A DNA stretch of 64,000 nucleotides from Streptomyces brasiliensis (GTDB lineage: Bacteria; Actinomycetota; Actinomycetes; Streptomycetales; Streptomycetaceae), in contig NZ_BMQA01000009.1 in NCBI RefSeq assembly GCF_014647875.1, positions 248,001 to 312,000 on the forward strand, in the 5' to 3' direction. The position numbers were made by a program, and so were the translations under genes. Below are positions 33,255 through 42,787 of this stretch, one piece after another. Under the pieces are notes generated by a model. That model saw nothing but the letters and a program-made list of their open reading frames with translations. It was not told the origin of the DNA and ran no database searches. Each line of letters begins with the position of its first letter. Position 1 is the first letter of the stretch.

Positions 33255-34322
33255 GTGCGTCTGATCTCTCGGAGGACGAGGTTCTCCCAAGCTGCGGTGA
33301 CCGTCGCGGTCGTCGCCCTCGCGGCCGCCGGGTGCGGCAAGTCCAGCAGTGACTCCTCGAGCACGTCGAAGGACGGCAAGTACGCGGGCAAGGGCATCGG
33401 CCTGGCGTACGACATCGGTGGCAAGGGCGACCAGTCCTTCAACGACGCCGCCTTCGCCGGTTTCCAGAAGGCCGAGAAGGAGCTCAAGATCAGCGGCCGG
33501 GACATCGAGCCGCAGGACGGGGAGTCCGACGCCGACAAGGTGCAGCGGCTCGAGCAGCTCGCCAAGTCCGGCTACAACCCGATCATCGGCGTCGGTTTCG
33601 CGTACGCCCCGGCGGTCAAGCAGGTCGCGGCCAAGTACCCGAAGATCACCTTCGGCATCATCGACGACAACACGATCCAGGCGAAGAACGTCGCCGACAT
33701 GGTGTTCCACGAGGAGCAGTCCTCCTACCTCGCCGGTGTCGCCGCGGCCAAGGCCACCAAGAAGAACCACATCGGGTTCATCGGTGGTGTGGACATCCCG
33801 CTGATCCACAAGTTCGAGGCCGGGTTCGACCAGGGCGCCAAGTCCGTGAACCCGAAGATCAAGATCGAGTCGCAGTACCTCACCCAGACCGCCCAGGAGG
33901 GTGGCTTCTCCAGCCCCGACAAGGGCAAGGACGCCGCCAACGGCCAGATCGAGGCGGGTGCCGACGTCGTCTACCACGCCGCCGGCCTGTCCGGCCAGGG
34001 CGTGATCCAGGCCGCCGCCACGCACAAGGTGTGGGCGATCGGCGTCGACTCCGACCAGTACGGGCAGAGCGCGCTGGCCCAGTACAAGGACTACATCCTC
34101 GGCTCCGCCCTGAAGAACGTCGGCGGTGCCGTGTACGACCTCACCAAGTCCGTCGTCGAGGGCAAGCCGCTCAGCGGTGAGGTGCGCGGCGACCTCAAGT
34201 CGGGCGGTGTGGGCTTCGCCGACACGAACCCGAAGTACCAGGCGATGACCGACGTCGTCTCCGCGGTCGACAAGGCCAAGGAGGACATCATCTCCGGCAA
34301 GATCACCGTCGACACCGAGTGA
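33255..34322 (+). CDS. BMP-family nucleoside-binding lipoprotein, first copy
   Basis: This 355-residue protein starts at GTG 33255 and has a lipoprotein signal ending LAAAGC. The body is the PnrA/BMP fold: IGLAYDIGGKGDQSFNDAAFAG (nucleoside contact DxGxxxD-SFN), GDGYNPIIGVGFAYAPAV region, FGIIDDN, EEQSSYLAGVAAAKATKK, IGFIGGVDIPLIHKFEAGF and VYHAAGLSGQG. It should capture purine or pyrimidine nucleosides outside the membrane for the ABC importer at 35819. A second copy follows at 34546 with very high DNA identity in the middle. Confidence 0.9.
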   Translation: MRLISRRTRFSQAAVTVAVVALAAAGCGKSSSDSSSTSKDGKYAGKGIGLAYDIGGKGDQSFNDAAFAGFQKAEKELKISGRDIEPQDGESDADKVQRLEQLAKSGYNPIIGVGFAYAPAVKQVAAKYPKITFGIIDDNTIQAKNVADMVFHEEQSSYLAGVAAAKATKKNHIGFIGGVDIPLIHKFEAGFDQGAKSVNPKIKIESQYLTQTAQEGGFSSPDKGKDAANGQIEAGADVVYHAAGLSGQGVIQAAATHKVWAIGVDSDQYGQSALAQYKDYILGSALKNVGGAVYDLTKSVVEGKPLSGEVRGDLKSGGVGFADTNPKYQAMTDVVSAVDKAKEDIISGKITVDTE

Positions 34323-34374
34323 TCGCCGGGGCCTGACGGGGGCCCCGAGACCGCCCGGCATCGTCGCAGCCCGG

Positions 34375-34404
34375 ACGCCCCTTGCCTCGCGCAAGGGGCG
34401 TTCT
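34375..34404 (+). terminator. Hairpin terminator after the first BMP gene
   Basis: A perfect 11-bp stem, ACGCCCCTTGC (34375-34385) and GCAAGGGGCGT (34391-34401), has a 5-base loop and is followed by TCT. It sits 53 bases after the stop, so the two BMP genes can be transcribed separately. Confidence 0.75.
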
Positions 34405-34478
34405 GCTGTCCGTCACGATGGGCGTGAGTGTGGCCACAGGTGGATAACGGACCGGACAGAAGGGTTTTTCCGTCTGGT

Positions 34479-34490
34479 CTACGCGCGTTA
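34479..34490. promoter_or_regulatory. Nucleoside-regulon palindrome, site 2 (CTACGCGCGTTA)
   Basis: The same 12-mer as site 1 lies 56 bases before the start of the second BMP gene, in the context GGTCTACGCGCGTTACGCTG. The conserved position before both BMP genes supports a real operator. Confidence 0.65.
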
Positions 34491-34545
34491 CGCTGCGGCG
34501 GAATCAGCGCCTGGTATGGGCGCTTGCACGAAGGAGTCTCGTTCC

Positions 34546-35595
34546 ATGCGCCGGGTGTCCCGTATAGCGGTTGCAGGCGTTGCAACCGCAGCCCTTGCCG
34601 TCACTGCTTCCGCCTGCGGAAGCTCGTCCACCTCGTCCTCCGCCGGCGACGGCAAGTCCAAGGGCATCGGCCTTGCGTACGACATCGGCGGCAAGGGCGA
34701 CCAGTCGTTCAACGACGCCGCCTACGCCGGTCTGCAGAAGGCCGAGAAGGACTTCGGCGTCAGCGGCCGGGACATCGAGCCGCAGGACGGCGAGACGGAC
34801 GCGGACAAGGTGCAGCGCCTGGAGACCCTGGCCAAGTCGGGCTACGACCCGATCATCGGCGTCGGCTACTCCTACGCCCCCGCCGTGAAGGAAGTCGCGG
34901 CCAAGTACCCGAAGGTGACCTTCGGCATCATCGACGACAACACCATCGAGTCGAAGAACGTGGCCGACATGGTGTTCCACGAGGAGCAGTCCTCCTACCT
35001 CGCGGGCGTCGCCGCGGCCAAGGCCACCAAGAAGGACCACATCGGGTTCATCGGTGGTGTGGACATCCCGCTGATCCACAAGTTCGAGGCGGGCTACGTC
35101 CAGGGCGCCAAGTCCGTGAACCCGAAGATCAAGATCGAGTCGCAGTACCTCACCCAGACCGCCCAGGAGGGTGGCTTCTCCAGCCCCGACAAGGGCAAGG
35201 ACGCCGCCAACGGCCAGATCGAGGCGGGCGCGGACGTCGTCTACGCCGCCGCCGGTCTGTCCGGCCAGGGTGTCATCGAGTCCGCCGCCACGCACAAGGT
35301 GTGGGCGATCGGCGTCGACTCCGACCAGTACAAGCAGGACGCGCTGGCGAAGTACAAGGACTACATCCTGACCTCGGCCCTCAAGAACGTCGAGGGCGCG
35401 GTGTACGACCTGTCCCAGTCCGTCCTCAAGGACAAGAAGCCGTTGTCCGGCGAGATCCGCGGCGACCTGAAGTCGGGCGGTGTGGGCATCTCCGAGTCCA
35501 ACCCGGTCTTCAAGAACAACGCCGACCTGCAGGCCGCGCTGAAGAAGGCCGAGGAAGGCATCAAGAACGGCACCATCCAGGTCAAGACTTCCTGA
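34546..35595 (+). CDS. BMP-family nucleoside-binding lipoprotein, second copy
   Basis: This 349-residue paralogue of the previous gene starts at ATG 34546 behind AAGGAG and has the lipobox LAVTASAC. It keeps all BMP motifs (GLAYDIGGKGDQSFNDAAYAG, FGIIDDN, IGFIGGVDIPLIHKF, DVVYAAAGLSGQGV). The central 280 bases are almost identical to the first copy, whereas signal peptides and C termini differ. Different nucleoside preference of the two copies is possible. The downstream hairpin and palindrome separate it from the importer operon. Confidence 0.9.
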   Translation: MRRVSRIAVAGVATAALAVTASACGSSSTSSSAGDGKSKGIGLAYDIGGKGDQSFNDAAYAGLQKAEKDFGVSGRDIEPQDGETDADKVQRLETLAKSGYDPIIGVGYSYAPAVKEVAAKYPKVTFGIIDDNTIESKNVADMVFHEEQSSYLAGVAAAKATKKDHIGFIGGVDIPLIHKFEAGYVQGAKSVNPKIKIESQYLTQTAQEGGFSSPDKGKDAANGQIEAGADVVYAAAGLSGQGVIESAATHKVWAIGVDSDQYKQDALAKYKDYILTSALKNVEGAVYDLSQSVLKDKKPLSGEIRGDLKSGGVGISESNPVFKNNADLQAALKKAEEGIKNGTIQVKTS

Positions 35596-35663
35596 CCGGA
35601 GGTCATGGGCCTGTCCCAGGCATGGCCAAAAGTGCGCCGTAATGACACCGTTACGGCCACGGA

Positions 35664-35699
35664 ACGGGGCGCCGGGAGGATGACCTCCCTGCGCCCCGT
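35664..35699 (+). terminator. Hairpin terminator after the second BMP gene
   Basis: A 16-bp stem with one mismatch, ACGGGGCGCCGGGAGG (35664-35679) with CCTCCCTGCGCCCCGT (35684-35699), has a four-base loop ATGA. Confidence 0.7.
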
Positions 35700-35777
35700 C
35701 AGCGCGGCACAATGCTCGGAACCGGATCGAGAACAACCAAGATCGATCAGGTCCGGGCACTATTTAAAGCAGGGGCG

Positions 35778-35789
35778 CTACGCGCGTAG
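35778..35789. promoter_or_regulatory. Nucleoside-regulon palindrome, site 3 (perfect CTACGCGCGTAG)
   Basis: A perfect 12-base palindrome centred 36 bases before the start of the ABC importer operon and 16 bases before its GAGGAG ribosome-binding site. It follows a TATTTAAAG stretch that may be a -10 region, so a repressor there would block transcription. Confidence 0.75.
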
Positions 35790-35818
35790 AGCGGCCCCTT
35801 TCCCGAGGAGAGTGCGCC

Positions 35819-37531
35819 ATCGACGCGTCCAGCAGCCCTCCGCTCACCGCAGAGTCGACAGTCGCGGTCGAGCTGGCGGGGATCACCAAACGATTCCCGG
35901 GTGTCGTGGCCAACCACGACATCCACCTGACCGTCCGCAAGGGGACCGTCCACGCCCTCGTCGGCGAGAACGGTGCGGGCAAGTCGACCCTGATGAAGAT
36001 CCTCTACGGCATGCAGAAGCCGGACGAGGGCACCATCGCGGTCAGCGGCGAACAGGTCACCTTCTCGTCCCCGGCCGACGCCATCTCCCGCGGCATCGGC
36101 ATGGTCCACCAGCACTTCATGCTGGCCGACAACCTGACCGTCCTCGAGAACGTCGTGCTCGGCAGCGAGAAGCTGTACGGCATCGGTGGCGGCGCCCGCA
36201 GGAAGATCAAGGAGATCTCCGACCGCTACGGCCTCGGCGTCCGCCCGGACGCGCTCGTCGAGGACCTCGGCGTCGCCGACCGCCAGCGCGTCGAGATCCT
36301 CAAGGTCCTCTACCGCGGCGCCCGGACCCTGATCCTCGACGAGCCGACCGCCGTCCTGGTCCCGCAGGAGGTCGACGCGCTCTTCGACAACCTGCGCGAG
36401 CTCAAGTCCGAGGGCCTGTCCGTCATCTTCATCTCGCACAAGCTCGGCGAGGTGCTCTCCGTGGCGGACGAGATCACCGTCATCCGGCGCGGTACGACCG
36501 TCGGCACGGCCGTACCCGCCGAGACCACCTCGCGTCAGCTCGCCGAGATGATGGTCGGCAGCGAGCTGCCCACCCCGGAGACCGCCGAGTCGACGGTCAC
36601 CGACCGGGCGGTCCTCGAGGTCAAGGGCCTGACCGTGTACGCCAGCGGTGGCGCGTCCCTGGGGGAGGCCGGCGCGCTCGCCGAGACCGCGACGGTCGGC
36701 GCGGGCGGCGCCACGGCGGGCGGCGACGTCCTCACCGAGGCCACCACCCCCGGCGAGGCCAAGCGCGTCCTCGACGACGTCAGCTTCACCATCCACGCCG
36801 GCGAGGTCATGGGCATCGCCGGTGTCGAGGGCAACGGCCAGACCGAGCTGATCGACGCCCTGATCGGCCTCAAGAACGCCGACTCCGGCTCGATCCACTT
36901 CCTGGGCGAGGACGTCACGAACTGGCCCACCCGCAAGCGCCGCGAGCAGGGCGTCGGCTACATACCCGAGGACCGCCACCGCCAGGGCCTGCTCCTGGAG
37001 GCGCCCCTCTGGGAGAACCGCATACTCGGCCACGTCACCGAGACGCCCAACGCCAAGGGCTTCTGGCTCGACCCCAAGGGCGCCCAGGCCGACACGCGCC
37101 GGATCGTCGAGGAGTACGACGTCCGCACCCCCGGCATCGACGTCACCGCGGCCTCCCTGTCCGGCGGCAACCAGCAGAAGCTGATCGTCGGCCGCGAGAT
37201 GAGCCACGACCCGAAGTTCCTGATCGCCGCCCACCCCACCCGCGGTGTGGACGTCGGCGCCCAGGCGCAGATCTGGGACCGCATCCGCGAGGCCCGCCGC
37301 AACGGCCTCGCCGTCCTGCTGATCTCCGCCGACCTGGACGAGCTGATCGGCCTGTCGGACACCCTGCGGGTGATCTACAACGGCACTCTGGTCGCCGACG
37401 CCGATCCGGCCACGGTCACCCCGGAGGAGCTCGGCTCGGCCATGACCGGCGCCGCGTCCGGTCACCTCGAGCATGTTGAATCCCCTTCCGACAACGCGGA
37501 AGCCGCCGGTCCGGAGGACGAGGCCCGATGA
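35819..37531 (+). CDS. Nucleoside ABC importer ATPase (RbsA-like, two domains)
   Basis: No ATG, GTG or TTG precedes the conserved start of domain 1 in frame. The sequence DASSSPPL...VELAGITKRFPGV follows an ATC codon at 35819 that lies 8 bases after GAGGAG, so ATC (or a start I cannot see) is used; GTG 35906 would remove the first strand. Of 570 residues, domain 1 has Walker A GENGAGKST and Walker B LILDEPTAVL; domain 2 has the usual lacking Walker A (GVEGNGQTE), signature LSGGNQQK and a degenerate Walker B (FLIAAHPTRG). An Ala/Gly-rich insert links them near residue 245-285. Confidence 0.88.
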   Translation: MDASSSPPLTAESTVAVELAGITKRFPGVVANHDIHLTVRKGTVHALVGENGAGKSTLMKILYGMQKPDEGTIAVSGEQVTFSSPADAISRGIGMVHQHFMLADNLTVLENVVLGSEKLYGIGGGARRKIKEISDRYGLGVRPDALVEDLGVADRQRVEILKVLYRGARTLILDEPTAVLVPQEVDALFDNLRELKSEGLSVIFISHKLGEVLSVADEITVIRRGTTVGTAVPAETTSRQLAEMMVGSELPTPETAESTVTDRAVLEVKGLTVYASGGASLGEAGALAETATVGAGGATAGGDVLTEATTPGEAKRVLDDVSFTIHAGEVMGIAGVEGNGQTELIDALIGLKNADSGSIHFLGEDVTNWPTRKRREQGVGYIPEDRHRQGLLLEAPLWENRILGHVTETPNAKGFWLDPKGAQADTRRIVEEYDVRTPGIDVTAASLSGGNQQKLIVGREMSHDPKFLIAAHPTRGVDVGAQAQIWDRIREARRNGLAVLLISADLDELIGLSDTLRVIYNGTLVADADPATVTPEELGSAMTGAASGHLEHVESPSDNAEAAGPEDEAR

Positions 37532-38652
37532 AGAAGTTCGACAAGGAGCGGGTGCTCCTCGCGGTGGCCGGCCCGGTCATCGCGCTCGTCCTCGCGATCG
37601 TGCTGACCTCGGTCGTGCTGATCGCGTCGGGCAAGAACCCGATCGAGCCGTACAGCCTGATGCTGGAGCAGCTGCCCTACTCCGACATTCAGGTGCTGAT
37701 CATCAACCAGGCGTCGATGTACTACATCGCCGCCATCGCGGTCGCCCTCGGCTTCCGCATGAACCTGTTCAACATCGGTGTGGACGGCCAGTACCGCCTC
37801 GCCGTGGTGATGACCGCCGTGGTCGGCGCCAACGTGGCGCTCCCGAGCTTCCTGCAGATCCCGCTGCTCCTGCTGGTCGCGGCCTTCACCGGCGCCTTCT
37901 GGGCCGGCATCGCGGGCGTCCTCAAGGTCACCCGCGGTGTCAGCGAGGTCGTCGCGACGATCATGCTGAACTCCATCGCGACCGCCCTCATCGGCTACGT
38001 CACCCTCTCCACCGTGTGGGGCGTGCAGGTCGGCAACAACATGACGACCGGCGTCATGAAGGAGTCCGGCTGGTTCCCCGGCATCAACCTGGGATCCGAC
38101 GTCGGTGAGATCTACGGCCTGGTCTTCCTCGCGATCCTGCTCGGCATCGCCTACTGGGTCGTCCTCAACCGCACCCGCTTCGGCTTCGACCTGCGCGCCA
38201 CCGGCGCCTCCGAGTCCGCCGCCGCGGCCTCCGGCGTCAGCGCCAAGCGGATGGTGCTCCTCTCCATGCTGATCTCCGGCGGCGTCGCGGGCCTGGCCGG
38301 TCTGCCGCTGCTGCTCGGCGACACCCACACCTACAGCCTGAGCTTCCCCACGGGCGTCGGCTTCACCGCCATCGGCATCGCCCTGCTCGGCCGCAACAAC
38401 CCCGGCGGCATCGCCCTCGCCGCCCTGCTGTGGGCCTTCCTCGAGAAGGCCTCGCCCGCCCTCGACTACGCGACCCCGGTGGCGTACGAGAAGGAGATCG
38501 CCACGATCATGCAGGGCCTGATCGTCTTCGCGGTCGTCATCTCGTACGAGGCCGTACGCCAGTGGGGTCTGCGCCGCCAGCAGCGTCAGGTCGGCGCCGA
38601 GCTGGCCGCGGCCGCCGCCCAGAACACCATGAAGGAGGTGGCGGCCCGATGA
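37528..38652 (+). CDS. Nucleoside ABC importer permease 1
   Basis: This 374-residue protein has about nine membrane segments and the BMP-permease pattern: NIGVDGQYRLAVVMTAVVG, GVSEVVATIMLNSIA, and ATGASESAAAASGVSAKRMVLLSMLISGGVAGLAGL (the ATPase-contact loop). The ATG 37528 overlaps the ATPase stop by 4 bases (ATGA) and the gene overlaps the next permease likewise. It forms the membrane pore with permease 2. The family resembles NupP/BmpF of other bacteria. Confidence 0.92.
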   Translation: MKKFDKERVLLAVAGPVIALVLAIVLTSVVLIASGKNPIEPYSLMLEQLPYSDIQVLIINQASMYYIAAIAVALGFRMNLFNIGVDGQYRLAVVMTAVVGANVALPSFLQIPLLLLVAAFTGAFWAGIAGVLKVTRGVSEVVATIMLNSIATALIGYVTLSTVWGVQVGNNMTTGVMKESGWFPGINLGSDVGEIYGLVFLAILLGIAYWVVLNRTRFGFDLRATGASESAAAASGVSAKRMVLLSMLISGGVAGLAGLPLLLGDTHTYSLSFPTGVGFTAIGIALLGRNNPGGIALAALLWAFLEKASPALDYATPVAYEKEIATIMQGLIVFAVVISYEAVRQWGLRRQQRQVGAELAAAAAQNTMKEVAAR

Positions 38653-39911
38653 CCACCGTGACCGTCGCGAAGCCGAAGGCGCAGCAGCCCGGCAGGGGCA
38701 GCCGCCGCATCTCGCTCCCGGTGCTCCTGCTCGTCATCGCGGGCGTGCTCGTGCTCACCTCGGTCGTCCGCCTGATCACCGGCGCGGACGGCATCACCTC
38801 GACAGGCCAGATGTCCACCGCGCTGCGCCTCGCCGTGCCGATCGGGCTCGCGGGCCTCGGCGGCCTGTGGTCCGAACGCTCCGGCGTTGTCAACATCGGC
38901 CTCGAGGGCATGATGATCCTCGGCACCTGGTTCGGCGCCTGGGCGGGCTATCAGTGGGGCCCGTGGGCCGGCGTGGCCTTCGGCATCATCGGCGGTGCCC
39001 TCGGCGCCGTCCTGCACGCCATCGCCACCGTGACCTTCAACGTCAACCACATCGTCTCCGGTGTGGCCCTCAACATCCTGGCGCTCGGCGCCACCCGCTA
39101 TCTGTCGAAGTTCACCTTCGCCGACGCCCCGCAGGGTTCCGCCAAGCAGTCCCCGCCGATCGACTCGCTGGGCAACTTCGACATCCCGGGCCTGTCCGGC
39201 TGGCTGGACACCCTCAACCAGAAGCACTGGTTCGTGGTCTCGGACATCGCCGGCCTGATCGGCGGTCTGGTCACCGACCTGTCGCCGCTGACCGTCATCG
39301 CTGTCGCGCTCGTGCCGTTCACCTGGTGGGTGCTGTGGCGCACGCCGTTCGGCCTGCGGCTGCGCTCCTGCGGCGAGAACCCGGTCGCTGCCGAGTCCCT
39401 CGGCGTCAACGTCTACAAGTACAAGTACCTCGCGGTGATCATCTCGGGCGGCTTCGCCGGCCTCGGCGGTGCCTTCCTGTCGATCGTCGCCTCGAACGTG
39501 TACTTGGACGGCCAGACCGCCGGCCGCGGCTACATCGGTCTCGCCGCGATGATCTTCGGCAACTGGATGCCGGGCGGTCTCGCCCTCGGCGCGGGCCTGT
39601 TCGGCTACACCGACAGCCTCAACCTGCGCGGCGGCACGGTGAACGTCCACGCGCTGATCCTGCTGCTCGCGATCCTGCTGGTGTTCGGGGCGGCCTACCT
39701 CGCCTGGCGCAAGAAGTACGTCCCCGCGCTGGTCACCCTGGTGATCTCGGTCCTGATGTTCGTCTGGTACGCCGCCACGAACGAGGTGCCGCGTCAGCTC
39801 GTGACGGCCACTCCGTACATCGTGACCCTGCTCGTCCTGTCGCTGTCCGCGCAGTCCCTGCGGATGCCGAAGGCCGACGGTCTGCCGTACCGGAAGGGAC
39901 AGGGCAAGTGA
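38649..39911 (+). CDS. Nucleoside ABC importer permease 2
   Basis: This 420-residue protein starts MTTVTVAKPKAQQ at ATG 38649, overlapping the previous gene by 4 bases. It has the second-permease pattern: VNIGLEGMMILGTWFGAW, NVNHIVSGVALNILALG, SCGENPVAAESLGVNVYKYKYLAVIISGGFAGLGGAFL, and IGLAAMIFGNWMPGG. About ten membrane segments are seen. It pairs with permease 1 in the nucleoside importer. The last codons overlap the start of cdd (GTGA), so uptake and deamination are one transcript. Confidence 0.92.
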   Translation: MTTVTVAKPKAQQPGRGSRRISLPVLLLVIAGVLVLTSVVRLITGADGITSTGQMSTALRLAVPIGLAGLGGLWSERSGVVNIGLEGMMILGTWFGAWAGYQWGPWAGVAFGIIGGALGAVLHAIATVTFNVNHIVSGVALNILALGATRYLSKFTFADAPQGSAKQSPPIDSLGNFDIPGLSGWLDTLNQKHWFVVSDIAGLIGGLVTDLSPLTVIAVALVPFTWWVLWRTPFGLRLRSCGENPVAAESLGVNVYKYKYLAVIISGGFAGLGGAFLSIVASNVYLDGQTAGRGYIGLAAMIFGNWMPGGLALGAGLFGYTDSLNLRGGTVNVHALILLLAILLVFGAAYLAWRKKYVPALVTLVISVLMFVWYAATNEVPRQLVTATPYIVTLLVLSLSAQSLRMPKADGLPYRKGQGK

Positions 39912-40309
39912 CGCCGCCCGCCGACGTCGACTGGGAGGCGCTGCGGGCCGAGGCGCGGGAGGCGATGTCCCACGCGTACGCGCCGTACTCGGGCTTCCCG
40001 GTCGGCGCGGCGGCCCTGGCCGACGACGGACGCACCGTCTCGGGCTGCAACGTCGAGAACGCCTCGTACGGGCTCGGCCTGTGCGCCGAGTGCGGGCTGG
40101 TGTCCGAGCTGCGGCGCACCGGGGGCGGCCGGCTCACGCACTTCACATGCGTGGACGGCACGGGCGGGCTGCTCGTCCCGTGCGGCCGCTGCCGGCAGCT
40201 GCTGTACGAGTTCGGCGGGCCCGACCTGCTGCTGGACACCCCGGCGGGCGTCCTGCCGCTGTCGGAGATGCTGCCCCAGGCCTTCGGCCCGGACCATCTC
40301 TCCAAGTAA
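39908..40309 (+). CDS. cdd: Cytidine deaminase
   Basis: This 133-residue protein has the zinc-binding HAE-type motif in its CDA form CAECGLV with PCGRCRQ downstream, and the substrate motif NVENASYGLGLCAE. It turns cytidine and deoxycytidine into uridine and deoxyuridine. Start GTG 39908 overlaps the permease stop by 4 bases, so it is the fourth gene of the importer operon. The length fits a homotetrameric CDA. Confidence 0.95.
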   Translation: MTPPADVDWEALRAEAREAMSHAYAPYSGFPVGAAALADDGRTVSGCNVENASYGLGLCAECGLVSELRRTGGGRLTHFTCVDGTGGLLVPCGRCRQLLYEFGGPDLLLDTPAGVLPLSEMLPQAFGPDHLSK

Positions 40310-40316
40310 CTCCCCC

Positions 40317-40362
40317 GCGGCCCCTCCGAGTTGATTGCACCGACGGTCATCGGAGGGGCCGC
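40317..40362 (+). promoter_or_regulatory. Long hairpin between cdd and deoA
   Basis: A perfect 13-bp stem, GCGGCCCCTCCGA (40317-40329) and TCGGAGGGGCCGC (40350-40362), has a 20-base loop and lies in the 88-base gap. It may be a partial terminator or an mRNA-stabilising structure; deoA has no own palindrome site, so some read-through is expected. Confidence 0.6.
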
Positions 40363-40397
40363 AGGGTTTCGCACCTCCCCGGAAGGAACGCACCCCC

Positions 40398-41681
<1,284 letters not shown>

Positions 41682-41703
41682 CCAGGCATTTCATCGTTCG
41701 GGT

Positions 41704-41737
41704 GAACGGGATCGGTGGACCAGCACCGGTCCCGTTC
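41704..41737 (+). terminator. Hairpin terminator after deoA
   Basis: A 14-bp stem with one mismatch, GAACGGGATCGGTG (41704-41717) with CACCGGTCCCGTTC (41724-41737), has a six-base loop. It lies 22 bases after deoA. Confidence 0.7.
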
Positions 41738-41778
41738 GGCATGCTGGGATCGGTGACGCACCGATTGGAGACACCGCC

Positions 41779-42372
41779 ATGAGCGCACTCAGCGTCGAGC
41801 CCGAGTCCCCGAGGGGAACGGGCTGGGACGAGATCGTCCGTGTCTGGGAGGAGACGGACGCTCCCGAGGGCAGCAAGGTGGAGATCATCGAAGGGGTCGT
41901 CACCGTGTCGCCACCACCGTCCGAAGAACACAACGACACCGCTGAGCTGCTTCACGAACGCCTGTACGGTGCAATTTCCCCTGACTGCGACTGGGGCATT
42001 TATCAGACACTCGGGCTGACGTGCCCGGAGACGGGCGGCCTGTTCATTCCGGACCTGTGTGTGGTGCCCAGGGAAGCCTTGCGTCGCGGGACACGAGTGC
42101 CCGCCACCGAGGCCGAACTGGTGGTCGAGGTCACGTCTCCGAGCAATGCGAACCACGACCGGATCAAGAAGGCCCACGGCTATGCCGTAGCGGGGGTGCC
42201 GCTTTACCTCCTACTGGACGCCTGGCAGTCCGGACGCCCGACAGCAACGCTGTACGGAGAGCCGCAGAACGGCACGTACCGAGTGCTTGCCTCAGTGGAG
42301 TACGGCGAGGAGCTCACGCTGCCCGCCCCGTTCAAGTTGGTTCTCGACACCGGCATCTTCCCGCTCAGCTGA
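41779..42372 (+). CDS. Uma2-family (DUF820) restriction-fold protein
   Basis: This 197-residue protein has the PD-(D/E)xK-like core of Uma2 proteins: VEIIEGVVTVSPPPSEEHN, FIPDLCVVPREAL (Asp), ELVVEVTSPSNANHDRIKKAHGYAVAGVPLYLLLD (Glu-x-Val, Lys). These are common, often numerous, in Streptomyces and cyanobacteria; their biological role is not settled. Lower GC in the middle third hints at mobility. The ATG at 41779 follows AGACACCGCC, not a strong site. Confidence 0.85.
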   Translation: MSALSVEPESPRGTGWDEIVRVWEETDAPEGSKVEIIEGVVTVSPPPSEEHNDTAELLHERLYGAISPDCDWGIYQTLGLTCPETGGLFIPDLCVVPREALRRGTRVPATEAELVVEVTSPSNANHDRIKKAHGYAVAGVPLYLLLDAWQSGRPTATLYGEPQNGTYRVLASVEYGEELTLPAPFKLVLDTGIFPLS

Positions 42373-42400
42373 GACGGCGTCACCCCGCCGGGCCCTCCCG

Positions 42401-42787
42401 ATGAGTTATGGCCGGCCTACCGGTCTACAGCACGTGGACGACACGACACCTGCTGTGCTCATGCTGGCCGGCCCCGTCACCCGGGACGAGGTGCCGGGCC
42501 TGGTCGACGACGTGCGGGCGCTCCTCGGCGCCACCGGCGGCGGAGTCGTCGTCTGCGACGTGGGCGGGCTCGGACCGCCGGGTATCGGGCACATCGATCT
42601 GCTCGCCCGGCTGGAGCTGGCCGCCCGCCGGGCCGGGGGCCGGATACGGCTCCGGGACCCGGACCCCGCGCTACACGCCCTCCTCGATCTCGTCGGCCTC
42701 CGGTTCGAGATGGAGGGGCAGGCCGAACAGCGGGAACCAGCGCTTCGTGTCGAGGAAGAAGTGGAACCCGGTCAGCCGTCCGGCTGA
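42401..42787 (+). CDS. STAS-domain protein
   Basis: This 128-residue protein reads PAVLMLAGPVTRDEVPGLVDDVRALL, VVVCDVGGLGPPGIGHIDLLARLELAARRAGGRIRLRDPDPALHALLDLVGL, which is the beta-alpha STAS fold of anti-sigma-factor antagonists. The conserved phosphorylatable Ser/Thr (usually DxSxV) is replaced by the G-L-G-P-P-G loop, so classic regulation by a kinase is unlikely. Its last 117 bases overlap the 3' end of the sigma factor gene on the other strand. ATG 42401 lies 28 bases after the Uma2 stop. Confidence 0.75.
   Translation: MSYGRPTGLQHVDDTTPAVLMLAGPVTRDEVPGLVDDVRALLGATGGGVVVCDVGGLGPPGIGHIDLLARLELAARRAGGRIRLRDPDPALHALLDLVGLRFEMEGQAEQREPALRVEEEVEPGQPSG

Noticed and set aside
35605..37479. 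A 624-codon plus-strand frame over the ABC ATPase gene
   Set aside because: Arg/Pro/Gly-rich out-of-frame translation without any domain; the other frame has Walker and signature motifs.
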